Assembly (NCBI GenBank): GCA_016110215.1
Contig: JADWQD010000004.1
Span: 2,108,001-2,172,000, forward strand
Direction: 5' to 3'
Length of the DNA: 64,000 nt
Source of the DNA: Capronia americana
Lineage: Eukaryota > Ascomycota > Eurotiomycetes > Chaetothyriales > Herpotrichiellaceae
Position numbers and translations under genes: made by a program
The notes under the pieces: model-generated
The model's database searches: none
Seen by the model: only the letters and a program-made list of their open reading frames with translations
Told to the model about the DNA's origin: nothing
Shown: in pieces, positions 13,171 through 24,089 of the stretch
Numbering within the stretch: position 1 is the first letter of the stretch
How the letters are laid out: every line of letters starts with the position of its first letter

Positions 13171-13192
13171 CTTATCTTGGTGAGGCGATAAG
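13171..13192. promoter_or_regulatory. Paired, opposed GATA boxes upstream of the siderophore transporter
   Basis: CTTATC at 13171-13176 and GATAAG at 13187-13192 face each other across 10 bp, about 390-410 bp upstream of the transporter ATG. Both fit the HGATAR core bound by fungal GATA factors, including the iron repressor SreA. Binding is inferred from sequence and neighbour only. Confidence 0.45.
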
Positions 13193-13354
13193 ATTAGATC
13201 ACATGGTGCCTGTCCTCGGCCAGCGGTCCCCTACCTGCGCAAGCAACTTGGCAGGCCGGGCAGAATTTTCCGGATCCCACGGCATAAACAAGCTTCTGCG
13301 ACCCAGAAGGACAAAGCAACTTGACCTGTGGTTTGTTGTTTTCTAGCGAGCCAA

Positions 13355-13385
13355 GATGAAAAATTTTCATCTAATCTGATTAGAT
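13355..13385. promoter_or_regulatory. Two fused 17-nt palindromes
   Basis: GATGAAAA-A-TTTTCATC (13355-13371) and ATCTAATC-T-GATTAGAT (13369-13385) each have perfect 8-nt arms around one central base. They share the three bases ATC. The pair lies about 570 bp upstream of the siderophore transporter ATG and 240 bp past the cupin stop. It could be a regulatory site or part of the cupin 3' end. Confidence 0.5.
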
Positions 13386-13624
13386 TCGTCCGCTAACGTA
13401 GCTGCAGGACTGGACCCGTTCAATGGTCGCTCTGGAGGAGCCGAAGATATGTGCGCTGTACGAAGCGGATGGCCCTTACACAGTATTGGCAGACCATCCT
13501 ACCGTGTAATCCATGGTCCACGAGAAACTTGAAGGGAGCCCAGCCGATAGCGGTTGGAGGGCCCACGAATGGAAAGTTTTTATGGTGGCTACAAACTGAG
13601 GATTCAGCGGGTGAGGAATGTGCT

Positions 13625-14296
13625 CTATCGCCACTGACCACATAGCCCTTCCTCCGCTTTTCCCAAGACAGGGTCGTTTTCAGGCTTGGGAACCGACCAA
13701 ACCCTCTCGTATTCACCCTCATTCTCACCACCTTTGGCGAAATCCCATACCCCTCCGCCTTTTGGATATGCGCCGACCATTGTGAAACCATCCAAGCGAA
13801 CATTTGCCAAGGTTTCTCTAACATCGAATCCTTTTGTTAAAATATGGTGACCGTCCCCGGGAGTCAGCAGTTTAAACTCAGTCACCGGCGAGGTATCGAA
13901 GGTCTTATGTGCTGTTCCAGCGGGAAGGATGAAGACGTCTCCGACACCAGCTTCGACCTCAATCCCGCCTTCCTCTCTGCCACGGCCATGGGTGTTCTCT
14001 TCCATGTCGTCTGCTGTGTCAGCAACGCCGAAGCGGATTTTAGCGGTTCCAGTTAGGACGGCCATGCATTCATGAACTCCGGAGTGGTAATGCGAGGTCT
14101 GTGTTGGACCGTAGCGGAATATCCATTGCGTCTCCCAACCGTTTGTCGAGAACAGGTCGTGTGCCTTGATGGCTATACTGTCATCGCATATAGTGGCTGA
14201 GCTGGAAGCCAAAAGACCTGGGTAATGGAGCAGCGGTTGTGGTGAGTTGGGCACAAGAGATGTTGGAGGGAGGTGATATTTCTTTACTTCGACCAT
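13625..14296 (-). CDS. Cupin-fold protein (YjlB/COG4297-like)
   Basis: Single exon of 223 residues from the ATG of MVEVKKYHLPPTS. An in-frame ATG at 14356 would add 20 residues with no family look, so the shorter start is preferred. A cupin motif is clear: HYHSGVHECMAVLTG (two His and a Glu as metal ligands), then GDVFILPAGTAHKTF with the last His. The DGHHI segment and the C-terminal VPKPENDPVLG stretch match the small family of fungal/bacterial YjlB-like cupins. Their reaction is not established, so a substrate is not named. It is divergent from the FRG1-like gene across 367 bp. Cytosolic, as no signal or membrane span is seen. Confidence 0.8.
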   Translation of the reverse strand: MVEVKKYHLPPTSLVPNSPQPLLHYPGLLASSSATICDDSIAIKAHDLFSTNGWETQWIFRYGPTQTSHYHSGVHECMAVLTGTAKIRFGVADTADDMEENTHGRGREEGGIEVEAGVGDVFILPAGTAHKTFDTSPVTEFKLLTPGDGHHILTKGFDVRETLANVRLDGFTMVGAYPKGGGVWDFAKGGENEGEYERVWSVPKPENDPVLGKAEEGLCGQWR

Positions 14297-14663
14297 AGTG
14301 CTCTTATGGCTATGATCAATGTTTACCGAGTAGTCGCAACCAATTTGCTCTACCATTATTGAGAACGAGTTTACCACGCCTCCTCAAGTGGTGAATCACG
14401 TCCTCGGTAAGTGAGACATCTTGGCTAGAGTGGAGCGCGCCCAATCAGAACGCGCACACTCGTATGGACGTCATTGGAGGCAAGGCTGAATATTACAGCC
14501 TTGTGCTTCTGTCCTCGCCGCGATCTGCACGCAACAAACAGAAGCAGCGTGCTCGAGAACAACCAGTAACTTCCTGCTTTGAAGCTCCTATCATCTCGCT
14601 CCCTGAGAACCTGTTCTCGAAAGCCATAATCCCGGCCTCTTCTACTGGGGTTCAGTCTGGACA
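14297..14663. other. Divergent promoter, cupin / FRG1-like
   Basis: 367 bp between two start codons; no recognised element beyond short A/T-rich stretches. Confidence 0.4.
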
Positions 14664-15521
14664 ATGCCCATAAAACCTCTCTCCTTCAAAGGGGACAAAA
14701 GGCCCAGCAAGAAGCGCAAGCACCGGGCGGACGATGCCGACATCGACGACTCCAAGACTATTGTCGCGTCCGAGAACGCCGACCCGACAACCGAAGACGA
14801 TACCTGGACAACTCCTGATCAACCCTCAGATCTCACGGGGCCCGTCCTGCTGGTCTTGCCCACCGTCCCACCGACCTCTTTGGCGTCCGACGCACATGGC
14901 AACGTCTTCGCATCGCCCCTAGAAAATATTATCGAGAATGTACCAGAAACATCTGAACCACACGACGTGCGACAGGTCTGGGTCGCCTCAAGCGTGGCGG
15001 GTACCGGAGAGATCAGTTTTAAAGGCAGTCATGGCGGCTATTTGAGCTGCGACACGCTGGGCGTGCTCGGCGCCCGAAGAGAGGCGAGAGGTCCGGAAGA
15101 AGGATTTGTCGTTGAACAGATCAGCACGGATGAGCTGGGAGGAAAGGTCCGGTGGAGGGTTAGGACGGGGGCGAGCAAGAAGGAGGCCGGAGAACAAGGA
15201 TGGCGGTACCTCTGTGCTGTCACTGAAACAAGGGCGAATGCGAAATCGGTTAATATCTCCTTACGCGGTGACGGGGAGGCTGACTCGGAAGCCACACATC
15301 TCATCATCAAGATGCAGGCGCGGTTCAAGCCTCGGCTGCAACAGAACAAAGAGACGAAAGCAAAAGAAAAGGTCAGCCGAAAAGAACTCGAGCAGGCCGT
15401 CGGCCGAAAACTCGATGACGATGAAGTCAAACGGCTGAAAAGAGCGAGGAAAGAAGGGAACTTCTACGAGGAAGTTCTAGACGTCAGAGTCAAAGGCAAG
15501 CATGATAAGTTTGCTAGTTGA
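14664..15521 (+). CDS. FRG1-like nuclear protein
   Basis: Single exon, 285 residues, starting at the ATG after ACA at 14661-14663. The N-terminus is Lys/Arg rich (GDKRPSKKRKHR), a likely nuclear localisation signal, followed by an acidic linker. The central part holds the FRG1 beta-trefoil signature: VWVASSVAGTGEISFKG, then GGYLSCDTLGVL. The C-terminus is a charged helix (KEKVSRKELEQAVGRKL) that ends in EEVLDVRVKGKHDKF, as in FRG1 proteins. Known FRG1 members are nuclear or nucleolar, bind actin and associate with RNA processing. The same role is likely here but not shown by sequence. Confidence 0.9.
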   Translation: MPIKPLSFKGDKRPSKKRKHRADDADIDDSKTIVASENADPTTEDDTWTTPDQPSDLTGPVLLVLPTVPPTSLASDAHGNVFASPLENIIENVPETSEPHDVRQVWVASSVAGTGEISFKGSHGGYLSCDTLGVLGARREARGPEEGFVVEQISTDELGGKVRWRVRTGASKKEAGEQGWRYLCAVTETRANAKSVNISLRGDGEADSEATHLIIKMQARFKPRLQQNKETKAKEKVSRKELEQAVGRKLDDDEVKRLKRARKEGNFYEEVLDVRVKGKHDKFAS

Positions 15522-15820
15522 GGGCCGCGTGGACGAGTCTATCACAGGCCCTGATCCAAGCATGCCTGCTGCCCCAAGGCTACCCAAAACCAGCTAAGGG
15601 CAGAACTCATCCACAGGTGTACATCTGTCCCGCCAAATTTGTTCCATCATAACATCACATCGTGCATCAAGACATATCTACCCTGGGATTCCAGCCGAAT
15701 TTTGTGCAAAGACGCCAATCGCTATGCAAGACCTAAAACCAGAACTATATCACATCAGGGTCACGATTGCTCAAAGACTAGGGAAAACTCGGCCAGCAAC
15801 GCGGCGCCCTTGACAAAGAG

Positions 15821-17578
15821 TCAGTATTCGGATCTTGATTGGAGCGATTGCAAGGACTTACAAAGTGGTCTCGAGGCCTCCGCCACGCGCGCTTCATCAG
15901 CTCTCTGCTGGTAATCACGAGCTTGTCTCCGGGCGATTCGGTCGCGCAACCATGCCCGCCTGGCGGAAACGCCTTGGGCGCGCACGTCGGCAGGCAATTC
16001 ATCCTCGGTCGCGGTCAATCTTCGGGCAGATGGCATTAAATCCATCTCCCTACCCCCATTCCTCTCCTGGTCCGGTGGAATGTGAATGTCTATGCGTGGC
16101 GCCGGTGTAGGAATCGAAATGGCACGCAACGCGCGGCCTCCCATCACCAGGCGAGAAGCCGGGGTAGACACATGGATGGTGCCACCCCGCTGCTGCACCC
16201 GCCGCATTAATCTTTCTCTCCTCACCATGAGGTTTGTTACTTGGACTGGGCAGTATCCCACTGGCAGCGAGGATTTCTTGCACAGCGGACAAAGCGAGCT
16301 GTTGTCGCGAAGGAAAGGATCGATGCATTCGGGATGAAAGATGTGGTTACAGGGGAGTTCGCGAACGGTTGTTTCTCCGTCGACGAAGTCGTCCAGACAG
16401 ATCGGACATGTTGACTGAGAGAAAGCGAAGTGATGAGTTGCGACAGCCGGGCCAATGGCACTTTCGACGTCTTTTGTATGAGACTCGGCCAGCTTCCCTG
16501 TCGCGGGTTTGGCAGCATCACTCGCTTCGGATTCGCGCGGCGTATTGACAGCATCTCCATTGTAGTTCTCTGGCTCCGGTTTAGCCGTGTAGGTGTATTG
16601 CGGCATCTTGTCCAACATCTCTTGTGGTACTTGCAACCTTTTAATACCTAACGACTCGAGGTTGACCTCTCCGTCGGCGACTCGGCGTTGGAGAATGCGT
16701 CGTTGTCTGCGCTGGATCATATGCATGACAACCGAGGTCATCAAGACGACTGCGAGGAGGATGGCTAGGACGATGATCAGGAAGACCCATAGCGAGGGTA
16801 TGCCGGCCGTGCTGTTGACGTCCATCCTTGCGTACAGCCTGACGCTATCGTGGGGATTGTAGATAGTGACCAGCTCCTCCCCAAATGGTACTTCTGACAT
16901 GTTGCCCGAATACAGTGCCAATTCATTCAGAAGAAAGGAACCGAGCATTCCAGGGATCGCATAGACTGGATAACCATTGGTAGACTTCCATTGCCCGCCG
17001 TCATGCAGAGTCCAGGACTGGTCGCTGACAGGAGGAGGCAGTGCGCTGGAATTGTCAGGGTGGAAGAAGACGGCTCCTCGGACCTGATCGGCCCGCATGA
17101 CAGCCAAGTAAGAATCGACGCATTCCGGCTCTGTCCACGGTGCCAATGCAATCAGAGGATAATTGCCCGGAGGAATCTCAGCCCGAGTCGTGACGTTTGC
17201 AGGTATGAGGTCCCTGGTGGAGTTGCCACAGGGACTCGAGGGCGGGAGATCGGGGGAGTATAGAAGGCCCTGAATGGCATCGTAATGGTGAGGATTGTTT
17301 GGTGACAGGGTGCGAATAAGGCCTGATGCTCTCAGAGCGAACCCGAATGAGTCCTGCCCAGGAAGAGTCAGTGTGTATATCACACGGCACCAGGCTTAAG
17401 CCCTTACATTGACAATTTGTGCTTGATCGGAGGGGTCGTATTGTGGGTTGGGAAGCACAATTGCGACCACGCCGAAGTCCTGTGCGGCTGTGGAGCGGGT
17501 AAGCACCTATTGCGTGAGACCGAACATCAAGCTTGGACTTACACATGACTCCAGCTCGGAGCGCTCAGAAATCAGATT
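15821..17578 (-). CDS. PA-TM-RING ubiquitin ligase (5' end unresolved)
   Basis: A membrane E3 ligase of endosome/vacuole type. Exon 17353-15821 is long and clear. Exon 17479-17408 (DFGVVAIVLPNPQYD) and an exon ending at 17543 (NLISERSELESC) splice to it in phase. Domains in order: luminal protease-associated domain, one membrane span (WVFLIIVLAILLAVVLM), and a RING-H2 finger: CPICLDDF, then HIFHPECIDPF and CPLCKKS. A basic tail follows. The 5' exon is not resolved. A hydrophobic stretch (IPHLCLAIVVVTTFS, 17869-17825) lies in the same frame upstream, but TGA, TAG and TGA codons separate it from the known exons and no splice pair I tried gives an ATG-initiated frame. Near the C-terminus a GTAAGT at 15863-15858 could start a further intron, giving a different last few residues. 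Confidence 0.75.
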
Positions 17579-18356
17579 GCAGAAGAAGTCAGGAATTGCG
17601 CAGGCTCAATCGGCCGTGTGCATGGTCACGGAGATGTGACAGAAGCGGTACTCCGTCTAGTACTTGCTGCTGAAACTGTCGGAAAACACGGGTAAGACTG
17701 GGGAGCTCTGTATGGTTCCGAGGACACGTTCGAAGCCGTCATGAATGTCCCGGGGACGGAGACTTCTCGAACAAAGACTGTGACCGATGGCAAAAAATGG
17801 TGGAGATATTCATATAGAAGCAGCTGAGAAGGTAGTGACGACCACGATCGCGAGGCAGAGATGTGGGATCTGTGCCGCCGTGGGCGGGGGACCAAGGATG
17901 GCTCCAAGAGTGGATTTCCAGCCTCTCGAGATTTCCGCCGCGCCATGGTTCAAGCGCCATTCTGTGGCATTCCTGCGTGTCTCAGGCGCTCACGGGCCTC
18001 CAAGGTGCCGGCTAAGCTCGCTAACAGGGGTTTATTTCGGGAGGCCGGGTCTTTGCCTTTCCATCAGCCCTAAGAGCACAAAAGGCATGTTAGCCGACCT
18101 TGGCATCGAGTTGCGACTGCGCCCGCGTCGCCCGCAACGTCAGTTCGATGAGCGCCGAAGTCAAAGAACCAGAGTTCCGTTAGGAGATCCTTCATATCGC
18201 CTTCACTGTTGACAGACTTCTGCTAGTGACAGCGAGAGCAGTTGTTGCCGCGAACAGGACCAAGGCATCCGGCACTGCGGCTGGGTCTTCCAGTGTCTTC
18301 GCGTCTCCGAATGACGCCCCCTCTCACGGTTGACCTCAAGACAACATACCATCAAC
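17579..18356. other. 5' side of the RING gene and promoter of Ada3
   Basis: Probably includes the missing first exon(s) of the RING ligase on the minus strand (candidate ATGs at 17946 and 17960). The rest is a divergent promoter; no other element recognised. Confidence 0.4.
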
Positions 18357-20509
18357 ATGCCTCCTTTAGGAAGCGCCAGTAAGAGTAAGAACAAGATCCG
18401 CGATGGGCAACGGTCTCGAAGTAGGAATACGACGCCGAGCTCTGTGCTCAGTGCAGGCACTGCCCCTCTTGGACCGACAACGACACCGCTCCTTGAACTG
18501 GAAGTGTCCAAACTCCTTGTCTCGGCGAAGCCCAATTATGCAGACATCATAGACCACCTCGAGAGTCAAGGTTCGAGGCTTGAGCCCAGGTCGCTGAATG
18601 ACATCATTGATCAGTTGAAACACCTGAGCGATTGGGCCGAAAAACGCGCCGAAGTGTGCGAGAAAGCCATTCGTGTGATCCATGAACAGAAGAAAGAATT
18701 GGAATCAGACCAGCAGGACCATGACCGCCAGGCAGAGCAGGCTCGCCGGGCAAAGGCGCGCAAAGAAGAGGCGACTGCTCAAAAGAATCCCAAAGCGAAG
18801 AAGCGTAAAGAGAGACCCGAGACCTCTGACAGCGTGGAAATCAAGAAAGAAGGTATGTGCTTGCTCATCGGCTGCCCGACATTGTGCTATTGATATCTTC
18901 ACGCCTTGGCGATGAGCCGGCACACTTCCTCTGTTGAGCCATCACAAAGTGTCTCGTGCCATTCACTGACTGGAATTATCAGACGAACCCTCCAAAACAA
19001 AGCTTGGGCGTGCCACATCCGCACCTGTAGATAGCCCTTCGCCATCGAAGAAGACAAAGCTCAGTCCTGGCACGTCATCGTTATCAGAGGTTGCCGATTC
19101 TCCTGACGCTGCAGCAGCAAGTGCTCGCGCGTCGCCAACAAAGTCAGACGTGTCTATGTCCGATGCTGAAGAAAACCGCCCCGTCCATGCTCAGCCTGCA
19201 ATCCCTCAACAAGGTTTCTTTCCCGACCCTCTGGCGCCGGACCCAGTAATCTACCACATTCGAGAGGTCACTCCGGAAATGTCAGATGCTGAAAAGAAAG
19301 AGATTTACCAAGTCACCGCGTATCCGACCACAGATCTGAGTGACCAAATTGCAGGCACGCCTCCTGATAAAGATTTCAGCACCGCCAAGCCAGCCAACCA
19401 GATTGCTGCAAGCACTTTCCTAGCCTATGTTGAGCCATACGTCCGACCTCTGACGGAAGAGGACATCGCATGGTTGAGAGAGAGAGTAAGTGCAGAGAAC
19501 GCAGCCTGAAAGCGATTAGACTGACCTTGACAAGGGTGATCGCACAACTCCCTTCCTGGCAGTACCGCGCAGTAAACGCTCCTACCAAGAGATCTGGGCG
19601 GAGGAAGACAATGGCACAATATTAGTTGAAAACGGCGACAAGCTACCGCTCAATCATCCAAGAGGGAATCTGGAACAGATCAGCGATGACAACCTAGCAA
19701 CAGACCAGATCTCAACCGGCCCATTGGCAAGCCGACTTCTTTCCCTACTCAAGTTCGAGCACCGATCACCACCCGGGGACGTTAATGGTATGGGGGATCT
19801 GAATTCGTTCATGGGTGATGGCAATGATACCATGGACTTGGATGGCCTTACGAACGGCCATGACCCGTCGGAGAAGCCACTGCCCCCCGCAGCTGCTGTT
19901 GTGGATCAAGCACCATCAAAGAATTCTACCTTGCAGCGCCTAGACTACATACAAAGTGAGGAACGAATCAAAGGGGAACTACGCCATCTCGGATTACTTG
20001 GACAGGACGAAAGTCCAGATTATGACGCTCACCATGATGACGATGTCAGCGAGAGGTTGCGCCTGCTGCAGGCTGAACTGCGACGGGTCATGATCATCAA
20101 CGGGGCTCGCAAAGCTCGCTTGCTGGATTTGGCAAAGGAGCGTCTAGCGTTCCAGGAATACAGCACTATTCACGAAGATCTGGACAGTCAAGTACAACAA
20201 GCCTACCTCAAGCGCACTCGGACTCTGGGCAAGACAAAGAAGGGTGGTCCCGGTGCCAATAAACCGAAAGCCGGCACTCACGGGGCCGGGGCACCTGGCA
20301 CAGCAATGAGCGTTAACAGAGCGAGAGATATCGGCGACTCTGCGCGCATGCTCATGGACCGGAGAAAGCGCTGGGAAAACTGCATTGGCCCTGTCTTCAA
20401 GGACATGAAACATGGCATACCTGAAAAGGGCACAACCTTGTGGGATCCGAAGATTATGGAAGCCTACGAGAAGGCTGAGATGGAAGCACTGGAGGAAGAG
20501 GCAGAGTGA
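18357..20509 (+). CDS. ada3: SAGA/ADA complex subunit Ada3 (Ngg1)
   Basis: Linker subunit of the Gcn5 histone acetyltransferase module in the nucleus. Exons 18357-18852, 18983-19485 and 19535-20509 give 657 residues; introns are 130 and 49 bp. The start is the ATG of MPPLGSASKSKNK; an earlier in-frame TTG is not used. The N-terminal third is helical, with LNDIIDQLKHLSDWAEKRA then a Lys-rich region. A middle disordered part (DSPSPSKKTKLSP) follows. The Ada3 signature is SKRSYQEIWAEEDNG near the start of exon 3. The C-terminal domain has the conserved run DYIQSEERIKGELRHLGLL and LRLLQAELRRVMIINGARK, ending at EALEEEAE. Length and order match filamentous fungal Ngg1. Confidence 0.92.
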
Positions 20510-20987
20510 GACGACACCTTCGATCGGGCACTGCTCGCCTCGACAAAGGATGATGACTAATCAATATCAACCACGTGGCATGCACGTGATGACAGACGGT
20601 GGCCAGTTCCAGTCCGTCTCAAAGCGGGACTGACTTGCATGAGAAACTGCGACGTTGTCAACAGCAATAGCTTTAGCATGTCTGCTAGATGGACACAATG
20701 GACAAAGCCACTTTCCAGTGGTGCTCACATCCTGGACCAAAGCGTGCGGAAACAATGAATTTGACATGTTCCGGATCCGGCCTACAGCTCGTTGTTTGGC
20801 AACCCGGTACGTTGAAGCTGAAAGAGAATCGGTGGCCGCAATCTCAGCAAATGTAACACCTCGCGATAGTGTTAAGTCGGACATGGCCATCGTAGTCGTA
20901 CGCCATCAGCCTGCCGTGCTTGTGCCACTGCCTCAAACTTATGGCAAAGACTGACCCCGCGACGCACCTATCACATATACGCACAGC
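20510..20987. other. Intergenic, Ada3 to kinase
   Basis: 478 bp between tandem genes; 3' end of ada3 and promoter of the kinase. Nothing else recognised. Confidence 0.4.
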
Positions 20988-22839
20988 ATGGCATTGGACA
21001 GCTTCCAGGTGGACTGGAGTACAGATGTTTTGCAAAGCTTCTTCCAAGATTCGACAGAAGGAGAGCCAATTCCCGACTCTCCAACCAAATACTTTTTCAG
21101 CTGGCATGAGACCGGCATTCGAGGTCGCCGAAGACACATTGGTGACAGATTCAAGTACCTATTCTCCTCGTCCCTTAATCTACCTGATGAGGACGAATGG
21201 AGGTTCGAGCGACCCATGGGAAGAGGCTCGTTTGGCGCAGTGGCGCTCTTTTCAAAGATCAACGAGCGACAAGAGCGAACAGATGTGAGCAACCGTCTCC
21301 GATGAGTGGATGCCACGACTAACAACATTCATATTCAGGCCTTTGTGTTGAAGGTCACCGAAGCGAATCCCGAACAATTTGTACCTGCACAGTCCAAAAA
21401 GTCGCACCTGACTCACGAAGCTGCAATAATGGCGCAGATCAATGAGGCCGATTCAGATGTCCTCGTACGTCTCCGCCAATATCAAGTTGACCGGACCTAC
21501 TGCAGATACTACACAGAGTTTTGCGAATTTGGAACCTTGGAGACCCTGCGGTTGAGGTACAAGGCATGGAAGTGAGCTTCATTACATACCGTGAACCCGT
21601 CGCCGGGACTGACACAGCAATCCACAGCAAATATTTTCCCGAGCTCTTCCTATGGCATGTTTTCCACTGTCTGGCGAAAGGATATCTTGACTTTGTCAGG
21701 GCCAGGTGGAGAAGCCTCAAGCCGTTGGACTTTGGGCAGCAGATCGATGGGCAATATCTTCTGCACAACGACATAAAGACGGAGAACATTTTCCTCGCCA
21801 CGAATCCCTCTAGAGATGAAGGCACTGTTTGGTATCCGAAGCCCAAGATTGGCGATTTCGGCCTGGCCACCACTACGAACGCTGGCGAGCTAGATGCAAA
21901 CCAAGCCAAGGCCATGCAAGCAGGCACAGCATGTTGGCACCCTCCGGTAAGCAAAAATCATGGTCTCTTCTTTGACGTTGGCTACGGACTCACTCCACTC
22001 AGGAAAAACGCATTGGCTACATGAGAGCCCCTCACCGCTACTATTTCCAACAGGACGTCCACCCGAATCTGAAAAAGATGGCCGGACCAGAACGGAGATT
22101 CCATCGGATCCGTCAAGAAGCGAACATTTGGGCCATTGGCGCCGTCATGTGGAACCTAATCACTCTGGACGAGATAGAAGTACTCAGTGACAAGGTCAAT
22201 CTGATTCTGTACGGCAGCAATACGACAGCGAGCGCCTTCGATGGGAAGAACATCATGAAACAACCACCTCCGGTGATCGAGCAACGATACAGTCCTAAAC
22301 TCTGGGACTTGGTATGCGAATGCTTGCGGATGAAGCCAGGCGACCGACCGCCGCCGAGTCGTCTCCTTTCGGAAATCGAAACCGCCATGCAGGAGTGTAT
22401 GGAGCGGGAGCAAGCAGAATACCGACGAACCGGCGACCTAGCGCCACTTATGGTGGCTTTCAAGGAGAACCAGATCAACGACCTGCCTGACGGCGGTGCA
22501 CAGTTCCGCAAAGGCCAGTATTTCTGGTCCGACTTCGCAGAACATCTTCTGTGGACGCCCAGAGAATGGGGCCCGCTGTGTCCGCCAGAAGCGCCGCGGC
22601 GTATGGACTTCGGAGCCGATGGCTTGCCGAGTCCACTGCGCCGAAGACAAGAGCAGAGATGGGAAGAGGCACTCGAAGAGAGAGACGGGAGGAGGGCGGC
22701 ACAGAACGCTGGCGAATTGCAGCCGCGGACGCGACCCGAAGCCGAAGCCGTTCAGAATCAAGCGACTCAATCGTTGCGGCGGCCCAACCAGTCTCCCGAC
22801 CGAGAGCAGCAGCCGCGGAAGAGAAGTCGGTATGCGTGA
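20988..22839 (+). CDS. Divergent protein kinase with HND catalytic loop
   Basis: Exons 20988-21284, 21339-21571, 21628-21946 and 22003-22839 give 561 residues; introns are 54-56 bp. The glycine loop is GRGSFGAV (78-85) and the ATP lysine is probably K104 in AFVLK. The catalytic loop reads HNDIKTEN (223-230), with Asn in place of the usual Arg of HRD. DFG is at 253-255. Asp225, Lys227 and Asn230 are present, so activity is plausible. Lack of the HRD arginine means activation-loop phosphorylation may not be needed. The C-terminal 100 residues are polar, Arg/Glu/Gln rich and end in a basic run (PRKRSRYA) that could be nuclear targeting. HND kinases are known among fungal-specific families. The substrate is unknown. 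Confidence 0.85.
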
Positions 22840-23568
22840 GAAATCCCACACGAAGCCAGCGGCAGTAGGTAGCATTGTTGGTGGCTAGATGATGCCAACG
22901 TCGAAGTTGTTACCGCCGGCGGAATCCTGCTCGTGACCGAGTTCCCTTTGGAGTCTCGGACGGCGTGGGCACCAGGAGTTGTTCATTGAACCATCCGGAA
23001 CCCCCCCTGTACACTTTGCTATTCTTCTCACGTTCGAACTGCCATGAGATGTCTATGCACGATGTATTGCCATTAATAATGCAGATAATTGGGAAACAAC
23101 TCGCCGCATAACTGGCCGTCACCTAACCGATACTCAGTGGTTTGTTTGCGTGATCAGCATGCGAAAGGGACCTGGACCCAGAACGACTGGTCGCTGACGG
23201 CTGCTCTGGGAAAGCGTACCGTCGACGGTATCCCCAGGGTGAATGATGTTTGTGGTTTAATTTGTGCTCGTTGCATTGGCTCTTGAGGAGGGATGATCCG
23301 AGGAGGTCGTGCATAATATACAGGGAGAGGTGAGGTGCAATGGAACAGCTATAGATGCGGGAGTCATCAGGGAGGGACGGGTAACCGTGGCAGAATCCGC
23401 TGAATGGAATGGGATGATTGAATCTGGGAAATTCTGGTGTCTGGAGAGAATCTCAATACATCGCCTCGTCGCTGGATCTCTTCGAGCAGTGAGATCGACA
23501 GCGAGGAAGTGTTCGCCAACCCCATCATCTTTACGCTGTTCAGGATCAAGGACAAGTCGCTTAACCGC
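22840..23568. other. Gap between kinase and P450 relic
   Basis: No intact gene. It contains the CCG-TCGA-CGG palindrome at 23217-23230. Older parts of the dead P450 may lie here, but I cannot recognise them. Confidence 0.4.
23217..23230. promoter_or_regulatory. Perfect 14-nt palindrome CCG-N4-CGG
   Basis: TACCGTCGACGGTA is self-complementary over all 14 bases. Inverted CCG/CGG triplets with a 4-nt spacer resemble targets of Zn2Cys6 regulators. It lies about 340 bp upstream of the P450 relic and may be a leftover of its promoter (inference). Confidence 0.35.
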
Positions 23569-23845
23569 GTCCTCCCCGCGGGGACTCCCTGCTCAATGAC
23601 GGGCATGCTAGTCTATTTCGACAGCAAGGACTTCCACGAGCCAGGGGTATTGGATCCAGATCGCTGGCCGGGCCGGTGCATTCGAAGTCGCAGTCCCAGT
23701 TCTGGTGCTGTACCAGTCCGGATAGGTACCTGGTCGCGTTCTCGCACGAGACGAGACAGTGCGTTGGTATCGAGCTGGCGCACACGCGGAGATGTATATC
23801 ACACTTGCCTTGGTTTTCGTTTTCAGAGTCTACGGAACTCTGGAG
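23569..23845 (+). pseudogene. Cytochrome P450 C-terminal fragment, frameshifted
   Basis: Three reading frames each carry a consecutive piece of a fungal P450. From 23569: VLPAGTPCSMTGMLVYFD through DPDRW, the region before the heme loop. From 23724, frame +2: RYLVAFSHETRQCVGIELAH, the cysteine heme loop with the Cys codon at 23760-23762. From 23786, next frame: AEMYITLALVFVFRVYGTLE, the helix after the heme cysteine. The second shift fits a 2-nt AC insertion at 23784-23785. The N-terminal two thirds, I-helix and ExxR motif are not found. No intron of usable size restores the frame. This is therefore a truncated, inactive relic. Confidence 0.85.
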
Positions 23846-24089
23846 GTAAGGATCAAAGGCAGTCGTCAGGATGGCGTTGTTCCTCACGATCGAAGGGGGA
23901 GTGAGGGTGTTGGAATCAAAGTCGGGTGGTGAGTGGCGAGAGGTGAGACTGAACGTGGCCTGGCGTGCGGACAGACAGCGTTGGATTATACGATGCGCAA
24001 AACGAGTCCAACACACAGTATATTAGAGCATGGAGCACGAGAGCGCTCACGCCCCATCTCTGAGTCTCTGGTCCGTACGTAGCCACTTT

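Larger units (their letters stand above)
12786..13624. other. Long promoter region of the siderophore transporter
   Basis: No gene seen. It contains the paired GATA sites and the fused palindromes listed separately. The right end abuts the 3' end of the cupin gene. Confidence 0.5.

Noticed and set aside
23561..24016. Minus-strand open frame of 151 codons over the P450 relic
   Set aside because: The plus strand carries the P450 blocks; the minus-strand translation has no motif.
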